Shown: positions 34,842 through 43,450 of the stretch, piece by piece
Layout of the letters: each line of letters starts with the position of its first letter
Position numbering within the stretch: the stretch's first letter is position 1
Source: Paractinoplanes deccanensis
GTDB lineage: Bacteria > Actinomycetota > Actinomycetes > Mycobacteriales > Micromonosporaceae
NCBI RefSeq assembly: GCF_016862115.1
Contig: NZ_BOMI01000185.1
Span: forward strand, 46,366 to 110,365
Direction: 5' to 3'
Length of the DNA stretch: 64,000 nucleotides
Position numbers and translations under genes: made by a program
The notes under the pieces: generated by a model
Seen by the model: only the letters and a program-made list of their open reading frames with translations
Database searches by the model: none
What the model was told of the DNA's origin: nothing

Positions 34842-35015
34842 ATGGCTACCGAAGACAAGATCAACAACAAGTCGGAAGAGCTGACCGGCAAGGTCAAGGA
34901 GGGCGTCGGCAAGGCCACGGACGACGAGCGCCTCGAGGCCGAGGGCAAGGCCGACCAGTCCAGCTCCAAGCTCAAGCAGGCCGGCGAGAACATCAAGGAC
35001 GCCTTCAAGTCCTGA
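34842..35015 (+). CDS. CsbD-like small stress protein
   Basis: The 57-residue, highly charged protein is of the CsbD family: DKINNKSEELTGKVKEGVGKATDDERLEAEGKADQ (read in parts), which is all helical and intrinsically soluble. CsbD-like proteins are general stress proteins of unclear mechanism. The ATG has GGAGG 6 nt upstream. It lies 60 bp after the GGDEF-EAL gene and is followed by a hairpin. Confidence 0.88.
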   Translation: MATEDKINNKSEELTGKVKEGVGKATDDERLEAEGKADQSSSKLKQAGENIKDAFKS

Positions 35016-35026
35016 CCGGGTATCCG

Positions 35027-35061
35027 GCGAAGCGGGTGGCCGTGGCGGCCGCCCGCTTCGC
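35027..35061 (+). terminator. hairpin terminator after the CsbD-like gene
   Basis: GCGAAGCGGG (35027-35036) pairs with CCCGCTTCGC (35052-35061), with further pairing possible inside the 15-nt loop. It stands 12 bp after the CsbD-like stop. Confidence 0.6.
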
Positions 35062-35070
35062 GCTTGGCGG

Positions 35071-35979
35071 GTGACAATGCTCGGCATGCGGGAGCGGCCG
35101 GAGGGCGTCGGGGACGATCTGCTCGCCGAGGAGCTGGCCGCCGGCTGGGGCATCCGGGCCCGGAGCGTCGACTACCTGCCGGTGGGCGCCGGGGGATACC
35201 ACTGGTCGGTGGAGGGCGCCTGGTTCGTCACGGTCGCCGAGTGGTCGGCCGGGCTCGAACAAGCACTGCGCACGGCCGCCGAGCTGGCGTCCGAGCTCGA
35301 CTTCGTCGTGGCCCCCGTGCCCACCGGGGACGGAGCCGTCGTGCGGCGGCTGGCGGACCGCTACGCCTTGTCCGTCTATCCCCTGCTCGCGGGCACGGCC
35401 GGATCGTTCGGCCCGCACCGCGACGAGGACCGGGACGCCGTCCTGGACCTGCTGATCAGGCTGCACGCCACCCGTGCCGCGAGTGCCCCGCGCGCCGACC
35501 TGGTGTTGCCCGGGCGCGACCAGTTGCACGCCGGCCCGCGCGGCCCGTGGGCCGGTGGCCCCTACGCGGAGCCCGCCCGGCGCCTCCTGGCGGAGCATGC
35601 CGGAAGCGTCGCCGAGCGGCTGGCCCGCTTCGACGCCCTGGCCGGCGCCCTGCCACCGCCGCGGGACTGGGTCGTGACGCACGGCGAGCCCCATCCGGGC
35701 AACATCCTGTGGACCGCGGAGGGGCTGCGCCTGATCGACTGGGACACGGTGCAGGTGGCCCCGGCGGAGCGCGACATCTGGATGCTCACCGGCGCCGAGT
35801 CGCGCTACGAGCGGGTGACCGGCCGCCGGGTCAGCGAGGCGGCCGTCGAGTTCTACCGCCTCTGGTGGACCCTGGCCGACATCGCCGGCTACACGGCGGA
35901 CCTGCGCGGCCCGCACACCGAGGGCCCGGACGCCGCCGCGGCCCTCAGGCATCTCGCCGCCAACCTGGAGGCCCGCTGA
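35071..35979 (+). CDS. aminoglycoside phosphotransferase-like kinase
   Basis: The 302-residue protein has the APH-type kinase fold. The N-terminal lobe includes VGAGGYHWSV and WFVTVAEW (a Trp/Thr region where the ATP lysine is expected). The catalytic loop is VVTHGEPHPGNILW, and the metal-binding site is RLIDWDTVQVAPAERDIWML. The His-Gly-Glu loop is close to the HGDLHPGN consensus, with Glu replacing Asp, so catalytic activity is uncertain. It resembles spectinomycin/streptomycin kinases more than others. The natural substrate is unknown; a metabolite kinase is as likely as antibiotic resistance. An ATG at 35077 is an alternative start. Confidence 0.75.
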   Translation: MTMLGMRERPEGVGDDLLAEELAAGWGIRARSVDYLPVGAGGYHWSVEGAWFVTVAEWSAGLEQALRTAAELASELDFVVAPVPTGDGAVVRRLADRYALSVYPLLAGTAGSFGPHRDEDRDAVLDLLIRLHATRAASAPRADLVLPGRDQLHAGPRGPWAGGPYAEPARRLLAEHAGSVAERLARFDALAGALPPPRDWVVTHGEPHPGNILWTAEGLRLIDWDTVQVAPAERDIWMLTGAESRYERVTGRRVSEAAVEFYRLWWTLADIAGYTADLRGPHTEGPDAAAALRHLAANLEAR

Positions 35980-35992
35980 CCGGCTCGGCGCT

Positions 35993-38251
35993 CTACTCGC
36001 ACTCCATGGGCGGGACGTCGGTGGGGAAGAGCAGGTCGTCGAGGGCCACCTGGGTCAGCGGCTCGGCGAAGTAGTAGCCCTGGCCCAGCTCGCAGTTGCC
36101 GCCGGCGAGCGAGGTCAGCTGGCCGGCGTGCTCGATGCCCTCCGCGATGGTGGAGAGTTGCAGCGCGTGGCCGAGCTGGATGATGCCGTGGGTGAGCGCG
36201 GCCGCCGTGGGCTCGTCGACGACGTCGTCCACGAAGGACTTGTCGATCTTGATGATGTCGATCGGGAACTGGCGCAGATAGGCCAGGGACGAGTAGCCCG
36301 TGCCGAAGTCGTCGATGGCCAGCCGGACGCCGAGCCGCTTGATCTCGTTGAGCCGTTCCAGGGTCGCCGGGCGGTGCTCCACCAGGAGCGACTCGGTCAG
36401 CTCCAGGATGAGCCGGTCCGGCCGCATGCCCGCCGTCTCCAGCGCGCTGTGCACCACCTGCGGCAGCGTCGTCTGGTCGAGCTGCACCGCCGAGATGTTG
36501 ACGCTCACCGACAGCGGCGGCCCCAGCCGGCGGCGGTTCCACTCGGCCACCCGCTGGGTCGCCTCGCGCAGGACCCACTCGCCGATCGGGACGATGAGCC
36601 CGGTCTCCTCGGCCAGCGGGATGAACTCCATCGGCGGGACCACACCCCGGTCCGGGTGCTGCCACCGGATCAGCGCCTCGACGCCGGTGATCTCGCCGGT
36701 GTGCAAGTGGACGATGGGCTGGTAGCGCAGCTCGAACTCGTGGCGCAGGACCGCCCGGCGCAGGTCCGCCTCCAACTCGATGTTGGCCTGGAACGCCGCG
36801 CGCATGGCCGGCTCGAAGACCTCGTACCGGTCCTTGCCGTGCTTCTTCGCCTGGTACATCGCCAGGTCGGCGTGGACCATCAGCTCCGACGCGTCGTGCT
36901 CGCCCGGCCCGCTGAACGCGATGCCGATGCTGGAGCTGACGAACGTCTCGGTGCCCGCCAGGTCGAACGGGTGCCGCAGCGCGTCGAGGATGCGCTCGGC
37001 CACCGGAACGGCCTCGTCCGTGCCCCGCAGGCCGGGAAGCAGGACCGCGAACTCGTCACCACCCAGGCGGGCCGCCGTGTCACCGTCGCGCAGGCACGCC
37101 TGCACGCGCTCGGCGACCCGGGTGAGCAGGGTGTCTCCCGCCGCGTGCCCGAGCGAGTCGTTGACCACCTTGAAGCGGTCGAGGTCGACGAACAGGACCG
37201 CGCCGCCCAGGCCGTTAGGGCCGAGCGACTCCTCCATCCTCGTCTGGAACAGCGCCCTCGTCGCCAGGCCGGTCAGCGAGTCCAGGTACGCCCTGCTCAT
37301 CTGCTCCTGGGTGCGGGCGTCCGTCAGCGCGAGGCTCACGTGCTCGGCGAACGCCGTCACGATGTCGCGCGCCGCCTTGTCCCAGTCGCGGCGGGAGGTG
37401 TACGTGCCCACCGCGATCGCGCCGACCGACTTGTCGCCCTCGTGCACCGGCACGGCCATGATCGACTGAAGGTGTACCGCCGTCAGGGCCGGTAGCGCTA
37501 TCGGCGACGTGGTGTAGTCCTCCACGGCGACCAGCTCGTCGCCCAGGGTCGCGAGTCCCGCCACCCCGCCGGCGGCCACCGCCACGCGCTGGAGCTGCGC
37601 CCGCACCTCCGGGGCGACCCCCACGGCGGCCACCAGGCTGCCCAGCTGCGGATCGTCGCGCTCGACCAGGCTGATCGACACCATGTCGACGCCGAGCAGG
37701 TCGCGCAGCGCGGCGGTGACCAGGTCGAAGGTCTCCGGCACGGGCCGGCGGCGGCCGATGGCCCGCTGCACCCCGGCCAGCTCGGAGAAGACGCGGCGGC
37801 CCTGGTCGAGGTAGCCGAGCAGACGGCCGTTCTCCTCGGCGTAGCGGCGCTCGGACTCGGTGATGTAGAGCGACTGGAGGCACAGTTCGAGGACGCGCGC
37901 CATGCCGCGCAGCAGGGTGATCTCCTCGGCGGTGAAGGGCGCGCCGGCCCGGCCGAGCACGAGGACGCCCGGCGCGGGACCGCCGATCGTCGCGTGGGTG
38001 ACCGCGTGCCGGCCCGCGCCGAGGTCGAGGGTGGTCCGGCGGCCGGCGGCGACCTCGGCCACCGCGTACGCGGGCACCTCATCGGCCGCGAGGCCGATGG
38101 CGGCCACCACCCCGTCGTCGATCATCAGCACCGCGACGTCGGCGCCGAGCGCGCGGGCGGCGCACTCGACGGCAGCGTATTGCGCGGCCGGACCGGCGGG
38201 CCGGTCCGCGACCGCGGACAGGAACTCTGTCAGTTGCTCCGTCGCTAGCAC
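35993..38251 (-). CDS. soluble GAF-GGDEF-EAL protein
   Basis: The 752-residue protein lacks clear membrane segments. The first 310 residues are probably two GAF-like sensor regions, and residues 320-480 form a GGDEF domain with intact RLGGDEFAVLLPG. An EAL domain follows with GVEALIRWQHP, LAEETGLIVPIGEWVL, NISAVQL, DDFGTGYSSLAYLRQFPIDIIKIDKSF and GQGYYFAEPL. The catalytic residues of both domains look complete, so it may be bifunctional. It begins at a GTG. It runs convergent to the phosphotransferase gene and divergent from the DeoR regulator. Confidence 0.9.
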   Translation of the reverse strand: MLATEQLTEFLSAVADRPAGPAAQYAAVECAARALGADVAVLMIDDGVVAAIGLAADEVPAYAVAEVAAGRRTTLDLGAGRHAVTHATIGGPAPGVLVLGRAGAPFTAEEITLLRGMARVLELCLQSLYITESERRYAEENGRLLGYLDQGRRVFSELAGVQRAIGRRRPVPETFDLVTAALRDLLGVDMVSISLVERDDPQLGSLVAAVGVAPEVRAQLQRVAVAAGGVAGLATLGDELVAVEDYTTSPIALPALTAVHLQSIMAVPVHEGDKSVGAIAVGTYTSRRDWDKAARDIVTAFAEHVSLALTDARTQEQMSRAYLDSLTGLATRALFQTRMEESLGPNGLGGAVLFVDLDRFKVVNDSLGHAAGDTLLTRVAERVQACLRDGDTAARLGGDEFAVLLPGLRGTDEAVPVAERILDALRHPFDLAGTETFVSSSIGIAFSGPGEHDASELMVHADLAMYQAKKHGKDRYEVFEPAMRAAFQANIELEADLRRAVLRHEFELRYQPIVHLHTGEITGVEALIRWQHPDRGVVPPMEFIPLAEETGLIVPIGEWVLREATQRVAEWNRRRLGPPLSVSVNISAVQLDQTTLPQVVHSALETAGMRPDRLILELTESLLVEHRPATLERLNEIKRLGVRLAIDDFGTGYSSLAYLRQFPIDIIKIDKSFVDDVVDEPTAAALTHGIIQLGHALQLSTIAEGIEHAGQLTSLAGGNCELGQGYYFAEPLTQVALDDLLFPTDVPPMECE

Positions 38252-38482
38252 GGGACTCTTGTCGTCCGGGCACGGCCGGACTTGAGGGGAACGCCCGAGC
38301 GCACATGGCCGGGCACGACGCGGTCATGATTTCGACCGAAACGGTCAGATGTTTTGCCGGAATTGTCCGACTAGAAACCGAGTCGTACCGCCCGGCTCGG
38401 GGCAGGGAACGGGCAAACAAACAACGAAGTCGATGAGTTTGTGATGGCGGACACACGTTTCTCCGGTGTTACAAATATCGCC

Positions 38483-39244
38483 ATGAACGCTGATGAGCGG
38501 CAGCACCAGATCGTCGCCCTGGCCCGCCGGCACGGCGAGGTCGAGGTGGCGAAGCTGGCGGCCGAGCTCTCCGTCAGCGCCGAGACGATCCGCCGCGATC
38601 TGCGCCTGCTGGAAAGGCACGGTCTCATCCGCCGGACGCACGGCGGCGCCTATCCGGTCGAGACCGCCAAATTCGAGACCGACCTCGCGATGCGCACCGT
38701 CCGCGGGGTCCCGGAGAAAAGGCGGATCGCGGCCGCCGCGGCCGGGCTCATCGGCGACGCCGAGACGATCTTCATCGATGAGGGTTTCACCCCGCAGCTG
38801 ATCGCCGAGGCGCTGCCCACCGACCGGCCGCTCACCGTCGTGACCGCCTCGCTCAACACCGCGGCCTGGCTGGCCGGCTCCACCCCGGCCACGGTGCTGC
38901 TGCTCGGCGGCCGGGTGCGCGGCCGCACGCTGGCCACCGTCGACCACTGGGCGGCCGGCATGGTCTCCGGCTTCGTCATCGACCTGGCGTTCATCGGGGC
39001 CAACGGCATCTCCCGCGAGGTCGGGCTGACCACCCCCGACCCCGCCGTGGCGGACGTGAAGGCGCGTGCCGTGCGCGCCGCGCGGCGCCGCATCTTCGTC
39101 GGTATTCACACCAAGTTCGGCGTGCGCACGTTCTGCCGATTCGCCGAGATATCCGATTTCGAGTCACTGGTCACGGACACCGGCCTCCCGGCGTCCGAGG
39201 CGAACCGCTATTCCCGAATGGGACCTCAGGTCATTCGGGTCTGA
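38483..39244 (+). CDS. DeoR-family transcriptional regulator
   Basis: The 253-residue protein has an N-terminal winged helix (RQHQIVALARRHGEVEVAKLAAELSVSAETIRRDLRLLERHGLIRRTHGGA) and a DeoRC sugar-phosphate-sensing domain (IFIDEGFTPQLIAEAL, TASLNTAAWLAG, LLLGGRVRGRTLATV, GANGISREVGLTTPDPAVADVK). It sits 50 bp upstream of the polyol transport and dehydrogenase genes and very probably controls them in response to a phosphorylated sugar. The ATG is chosen since the helix-turn-helix begins immediately after. An inverted repeat GACCGaaaCGGTC at 38334-38346 lies in its promoter region. Confidence 0.9.
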   Translation: MNADERQHQIVALARRHGEVEVAKLAAELSVSAETIRRDLRLLERHGLIRRTHGGAYPVETAKFETDLAMRTVRGVPEKRRIAAAAAGLIGDAETIFIDEGFTPQLIAEALPTDRPLTVVTASLNTAAWLAGSTPATVLLLGGRVRGRTLATVDHWAAGMVSGFVIDLAFIGANGISREVGLTTPDPAVADVKARAVRAARRRIFVGIHTKFGVRTFCRFAEISDFESLVTDTGLPASEANRYSRMGPQVIRV

Positions 39245-39294
39245 AATCCCCCGCCTCATCCGCAGCCGTTTTCGCATAAAACGGAGGATCCACC

Positions 39295-40644
39295 ATGCCC
39301 AGAAAACTCGCCCTGGCCGCGGCGTGCCTGCTGCTGGCCACCGCCGGCTGTTCGGGCGCCGGCTCGACCGGCGGCAGCGGCGGCGACGCCGCCGGCAACA
39401 CCATCACCGCCCTGATGGTCGGCAACCCGCAGATGGAGGACATCCAGAAGCTGACCGCCGAGAACTTCACCAAGCAGACCGGGATCACCGTGAAGTTCAC
39501 GATCCTCCCGGAGAACGAGCTGCGCGACAAGGTCACCCAGGACGTCGCGAACCAGGGCGGGCAGTACGACGTGGCCACCGTCGGCGCGTACGAGGTGCCG
39601 ATCTGGGCCAAGAACGGCTGGCTGCACGAGCTGTCGACGCAGGCGCAGGCCGACGCGGCGTACGACTCGGCCGACCTGCTCAAGCCCATGGTCGACTCGC
39701 TGACCGGCGAGGACGGCAAGATGTACGCGGCACCGTTCTACGGCGAGTCGTCGTTCCTCATGTACAACAAGGAGCTCTTCGCGGCCAAGGGCCTGACCAT
39801 GCCGGAGCACCCGACGTGGGCCCAGGTGGCCGACTTCGCCGCGAAGCTCGACGACAAGGGCAAGGGCGTCGCCGGCATCTGCCTGCGCGGCCTGCCCGGC
39901 TGGGGCGAGCTCTTCGCGCCGCTGACGACGGTCGTCAACACGTACGGCGGCACCTGGTTCGAGAAGGACTGGACCGCGAAGGTCAACTCGCCGGAGTTCA
40001 CCCAGGCCACCCAGTTCTACGTCGACCTTCTCAAGAGGCACGGCCAGTCCGGCGCCCCGCAGTCCGGCTTCACCGAGTGCCTCAACACGTTCGGCCAGGG
40101 CAAGGCCGCCATGTGGTACGACGCCACGTCGGCCGCCGGCACGCTGGAGGACCCGAACGCCAGCAAGGTCGCCGGCAAGGTCGGCTACGCGTACGCCCCG
40201 GTCAACAAGACCGAGTACTCCGGCTGGCTGTGGACCTGGGCGTGGGCGATGCCCAAGACCACCAAGAAGGCCGACGCCGCCTGGAAGTTCATCTCGTGGG
40301 CCACCAGCAAGGACTACGAGAAGCTGGTCGGCGAGAAGCTCGGCTGGTCGCGCATCCCCTCGGGCAAGCGCACCTCGACCTACAGCATTGCGGAGTACAA
40401 GGAGTCGGCCAAGGCGTTCGCCGACATCACGCTCGGCTCGATCGAGCACGCCGACCCGACCAACCCGGGCGTGCAGCCGCGGCCGGCGCTGGGCGTGCAG
40501 TTCGTCGGCATTCCCGAGTTCGCCGACCTCGGCACCAAGGTGTCCCAGGAGGTGAGCGCCGCCATCGCCGGCAGCAGCACGGTCGACAAGGCCCTCGCGG
40601 ACGGCCAGAAGCAGGCCGAAGACGTGGCGAAGAAGTACAAGTAG
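39295..40644 (+). CDS. ABC sugar-binding lipoprotein (polyol type)
   Basis: The 449-residue solute-binding protein has a lipoprotein signal peptide (MPRKLALAAACLLLATAGC, lipid-modified Cys19) and a family 1 extracellular binding fold. Residues such as QYDVATVGAYEVPIWAKNGWLHEL, MYAAPFYGESSFLMYNKELF and GWLWTWAWAMPKTTKKADAAWKFISWATS (in parts) resemble mannitol/sorbitol-binding proteins. It probably captures a polyol or sugar outside the cell. It is the first gene of an operon with two permeases and a zinc dehydrogenase; the TAG stop overlaps the permease GTG. Confidence 0.88.
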   Translation: MPRKLALAAACLLLATAGCSGAGSTGGSGGDAAGNTITALMVGNPQMEDIQKLTAENFTKQTGITVKFTILPENELRDKVTQDVANQGGQYDVATVGAYEVPIWAKNGWLHELSTQAQADAAYDSADLLKPMVDSLTGEDGKMYAAPFYGESSFLMYNKELFAAKGLTMPEHPTWAQVADFAAKLDDKGKGVAGICLRGLPGWGELFAPLTTVVNTYGGTWFEKDWTAKVNSPEFTQATQFYVDLLKRHGQSGAPQSGFTECLNTFGQGKAAMWYDATSAAGTLEDPNASKVAGKVGYAYAPVNKTEYSGWLWTWAWAMPKTTKKADAAWKFISWATSKDYEKLVGEKLGWSRIPSGKRTSTYSIAEYKESAKAFADITLGSIEHADPTNPGVQPRPALGVQFVGIPEFADLGTKVSQEVSAAIAGSSTVDKALADGQKQAEDVAKKYK

Positions 40645-41573
40645 TGACCACCCTGGTCGCCCGGCAGGACGAGCGGACCCAGCCGCCCGTCCTGCCCACC
40701 AGGGGCGGAGCAAAGGATCGCTGGGTACGCCGGGCGCCGCTGCTGCCCGCGCTGATCTTCGCGCTGGTCATCACGCAGATCCCGTTCCTCTACACGCTCT
40801 ACCTGTCGACGCTGAGCTGGAACGCGCTGCGGCCGGGCGACAAGCCGTTCGTGGGGCTGGACAACTACGTCACCGTGCTGACCGACACGCGGCTGCGGTC
40901 GGCGCTGGTCAACACGGTGCTGCTCACCGCCGGCGCGGTGATCTTCTCGATGATCCTGGGGCTGCTGCTGGCCCTGCTGCTCGACCGTAAGTTCCTCGGC
41001 CGCTCGGTGGTGCGCACGCTGCTGATCACGCCGTTCCTGGTGATGCCGATCGCCGCGGCGCTGCTCTGGAAACACGCGATCTTCAACCCCGCGTACGGCC
41101 TGATCAACGGCATCTTCGGCGGCTCGACCGACTGGATCTCGTCGTACCCGAAGGGCGCCGTCATCGCCACGCTGGTCTGGCAGTGGACGCCGTTCATGAT
41201 GCTGATCCTGCTGGCCGGCCTCCAGTCGCAGTCGCACGAGGTGATCGAGGCGGCGCGGGTCGACGGCGCGAACGCGTGGCAGATCTTCCGCCGGATGACG
41301 CTGCCGCACCTGCGCCAGTATCTGGAGCTGGGCGCGCTGCTCGGGTCGATCTACCTGGTCAACACGTTCGACGCGATATTCAGCATCACGCAGGGCGGTC
41401 CCGGCACGGCCACGACCAACCTGCCGTACGAGATCTATCTGACCACCTTCCGCAAGTTCGAGTACGGCGAGGCGTCGGCGGCCGGCGTGATCGTGGTGAT
41501 CCTGACGATCATCGTGGCCACCTTCGCCCTGCGGGTCATCTCGTCGCTGTTCAAGATGGAGGAGCACCGGTGA
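40644..41573 (+). CDS. ABC sugar permease 1
   Basis: The 309-residue inner-membrane protein has six helices and the cytoplasmic EAA loop EAARVDGANAWQIFRRMTLPHL that contacts the ATPase. It belongs to the MalF/SmoF type. The GTG overlaps the binding-protein stop (TAGTG) and its own stop overlaps the next start (GTGA). A long polar N-terminus precedes helix 1. Confidence 0.9.
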   Translation: MTTLVARQDERTQPPVLPTRGGAKDRWVRRAPLLPALIFALVITQIPFLYTLYLSTLSWNALRPGDKPFVGLDNYVTVLTDTRLRSALVNTVLLTAGAVIFSMILGLLLALLLDRKFLGRSVVRTLLITPFLVMPIAAALLWKHAIFNPAYGLINGIFGGSTDWISSYPKGAVIATLVWQWTPFMMLILLAGLQSQSHEVIEAARVDGANAWQIFRRMTLPHLRQYLELGALLGSIYLVNTFDAIFSITQGGPGTATTNLPYEIYLTTFRKFEYGEASAAGVIVVILTIIVATFALRVISSLFKMEEHR

Positions 41574-42370
41574 GACGCCTCTGGGGAGTCGTCGCCTGGG
41601 TCGCCGGGATCGTGTTCGTCTTTCCGGTCATCTGGATGGTGCTGACCAGCTTCAAGCAGGAGCAGGCCGCGGCCGGCAACCCGCCGAGCTGGGTCTTCAC
41701 CCCGACCCTCGCGCAGTACGAGCAGGTCTTCGACCGCAACATCACGCCGTTCCTGCTCAACTCGCTGATGGCGAGCATCTTCTCGACGATCTTCGTGGTC
41801 GCGCTCGCGACCCCGGCCGCCTATGCCCTCTCGCTGCGTCCCGTCGCGAAATGGACGGACACGCTGTTCTTCTTCATCAGCACCAAGATGATGCCCGCCG
41901 TGGCCGCGCTGCTGCCGCTGTATCTGCTGGTCAAGCACCTCGGCATGCTGGACAACATCTGGACCATGGTCGTCCTCTACACCTCGATGAACCTGCCGCT
42001 CGCGGTCTGGATGATGCGCTCCTTCCTGCTGGAGGTGCCGCGCGAGGTGCTGGAGGCCGGCGAGGTGGACGGCGCCGGCCTGCTCACCTCCATCCGCAAG
42101 ATCATCCTGCCGATCGTCTCGCCCGGCCTGGCGGCGACGGCGCTGATCTGCTTCATCTTCGCCTGGAACGAGTTCTTCCTGGCGGTGAACCTGACCGCGA
42201 CGAACGCGGGCACCGCGCCGATCTTCCTGGTCGGGTTCATCTCCTCCGAGGGCCTGTTCCTCGCCCGGCTCTGCGCCGCGGCGACGCTGGTCTCGCTGCC
42301 GGTGCTGATCGCCGGGTGGCTGGCGCAGAACAAGTTGGTCCGTGGTCTGTCGATGGGAGCCGTCAAGTGA
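41570..42370 (+). CDS. ABC sugar permease 2
   Basis: The 266-residue MalG/SmoG-type permease has six helices and the EAA loop EAGEVDGAGLLTSIRKIILPIVSPGL, with the characteristic FAWNEFFLAVNLT helix. It starts at the GTG that overlaps the first permease stop and ends by overlap with the dehydrogenase start, so the four genes form one coupled unit. Confidence 0.9.
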   Translation: MRRLWGVVAWVAGIVFVFPVIWMVLTSFKQEQAAAGNPPSWVFTPTLAQYEQVFDRNITPFLLNSLMASIFSTIFVVALATPAAYALSLRPVAKWTDTLFFFISTKMMPAVAALLPLYLLVKHLGMLDNIWTMVVLYTSMNLPLAVWMMRSFLLEVPREVLEAGEVDGAGLLTSIRKIILPIVSPGLAATALICFIFAWNEFFLAVNLTATNAGTAPIFLVGFISSEGLFLARLCAAATLVSLPVLIAGWLAQNKLVRGLSMGAVK

Positions 42371-43356
42371 AAGCAGCCGTCGTCGTCACCCCCGGGACGA
42401 TCGAGTTGGCATCGTTGGCGGATCCCACGCCCGGTCCTGCCGAGGTGGTGGTGAAGCCGGCCGCGGTCGGCATCTGCGGCACCGACCTGCACATCATGGA
42501 CGGTGAGTTCGCGCCCGCCTTCCCGATCGTCCCGGGGCACGAGTTCGCCGGCGAGATCGTCGCGGTCGGCGCCGAGGTCACCGGCTACGCCGTCGGTGAC
42601 CAGGTGGCCGTCGACCCGTCGCTCTACTGCGGGCACTGCTATTACTGCAAGCGGGCGCGGGGCAACCAGTGCGAGAACTGGGGCGCCATCGGGGTGACGG
42701 TCAGCGGCGGCGCCGCCGAATACGTCGCCGCGCCCATGGCCAACCTCTTCAAGCTCCCCGCGCACCTCGCAGCCCGGGACGCGGCGCTGATCGAGCCGCT
42801 CTCCTGCGCGGTGCGCGGCTTCGACGTGCTGCCGCGCGCGATGGCCAGCTCGTACCTCATCTACGGCTCCGGGACGATGGGCCTCATGATGCTCGAGCTG
42901 GCGAAGCGGGCGGGCGCCGAGTCGGTGTCCGTTGTGGACCTCAACCCGGCGCGCCTGGAGACGGCGAAGCGGCTCGGGTGCTCGGCGGCGGTCGCGTCCG
43001 CCGACGAGATCGAGGCGCCCCGCGGGTTCGACGTGGTCATCGACTGCACGGGCGTGGAGGCGGCGATCCGCGACGGCCTCGGCCGGGTCGGGCGCGGTGG
43101 CACGTTCCTCCAGTTCGGGGTGGCCGGCTATGGCGCGCGAGTGGCGATCGAGCCGTACGAGATCTATCGCCGCGAGATCACCATCACCGGCTCGATGGCC
43201 GTGCTGCACAGCTTCGACCGGGCCGGCGAGATGCTGGCCGCCGGCGTCCTCGACCCGTCGATCTTCGTGAGCGACAGGTTCCCGCTCGACTCCTATGCGT
43301 CGGCTTTGGACCGTTTCCGGGCCGGTGTGGGCCGCAAAATCCTCATCGAACCCTAG
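42367..43356 (+). CDS. zinc-dependent polyol/alcohol dehydrogenase
   Basis: The 329-residue medium-chain dehydrogenase has the catalytic zinc ligands (GICGTDLH and PGHEFAGEI), the structural zinc cysteines in PSLYCGHCYYCKRARGNQCEN, and a Rossmann motif YGSGTMGLMMLELAKRAGAE. It is of the sorbitol/arabitol dehydrogenase branch and presumably oxidises the polyol imported by the operon to a ketose. GTG 42367 overlaps the permease stop (GTGA). Substrate specificity is inferred from context. Confidence 0.88.
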   Translation: MKAAVVVTPGTIELASLADPTPGPAEVVVKPAAVGICGTDLHIMDGEFAPAFPIVPGHEFAGEIVAVGAEVTGYAVGDQVAVDPSLYCGHCYYCKRARGNQCENWGAIGVTVSGGAAEYVAAPMANLFKLPAHLAARDAALIEPLSCAVRGFDVLPRAMASSYLIYGSGTMGLMMLELAKRAGAESVSVVDLNPARLETAKRLGCSAAVASADEIEAPRGFDVVIDCTGVEAAIRDGLGRVGRGGTFLQFGVAGYGARVAIEPYEIYRREITITGSMAVLHSFDRAGEMLAAGVLDPSIFVSDRFPLDSYASALDRFRAGVGRKILIEP

Positions 43357-43373
43357 GTCAGGGCGTGTTTGTG

Positions 43374-43393
43374 CCAACCTTCTCCACGGTTGG
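43374..43393 (+). terminator. weak hairpin after the polyol operon
   Basis: CCAACC (43374-43379) pairs with GGTTGG (43388-43393) around an 8-nt loop, 17 bp after the dehydrogenase stop, with no U-run. Confidence 0.4.
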
Positions 43394-43450
43394 TGAGTGA
43401 ACCGTTACGGCTAGTTGTCAAGCGGCAACCCCGCAGGATCAAATAGGTCC

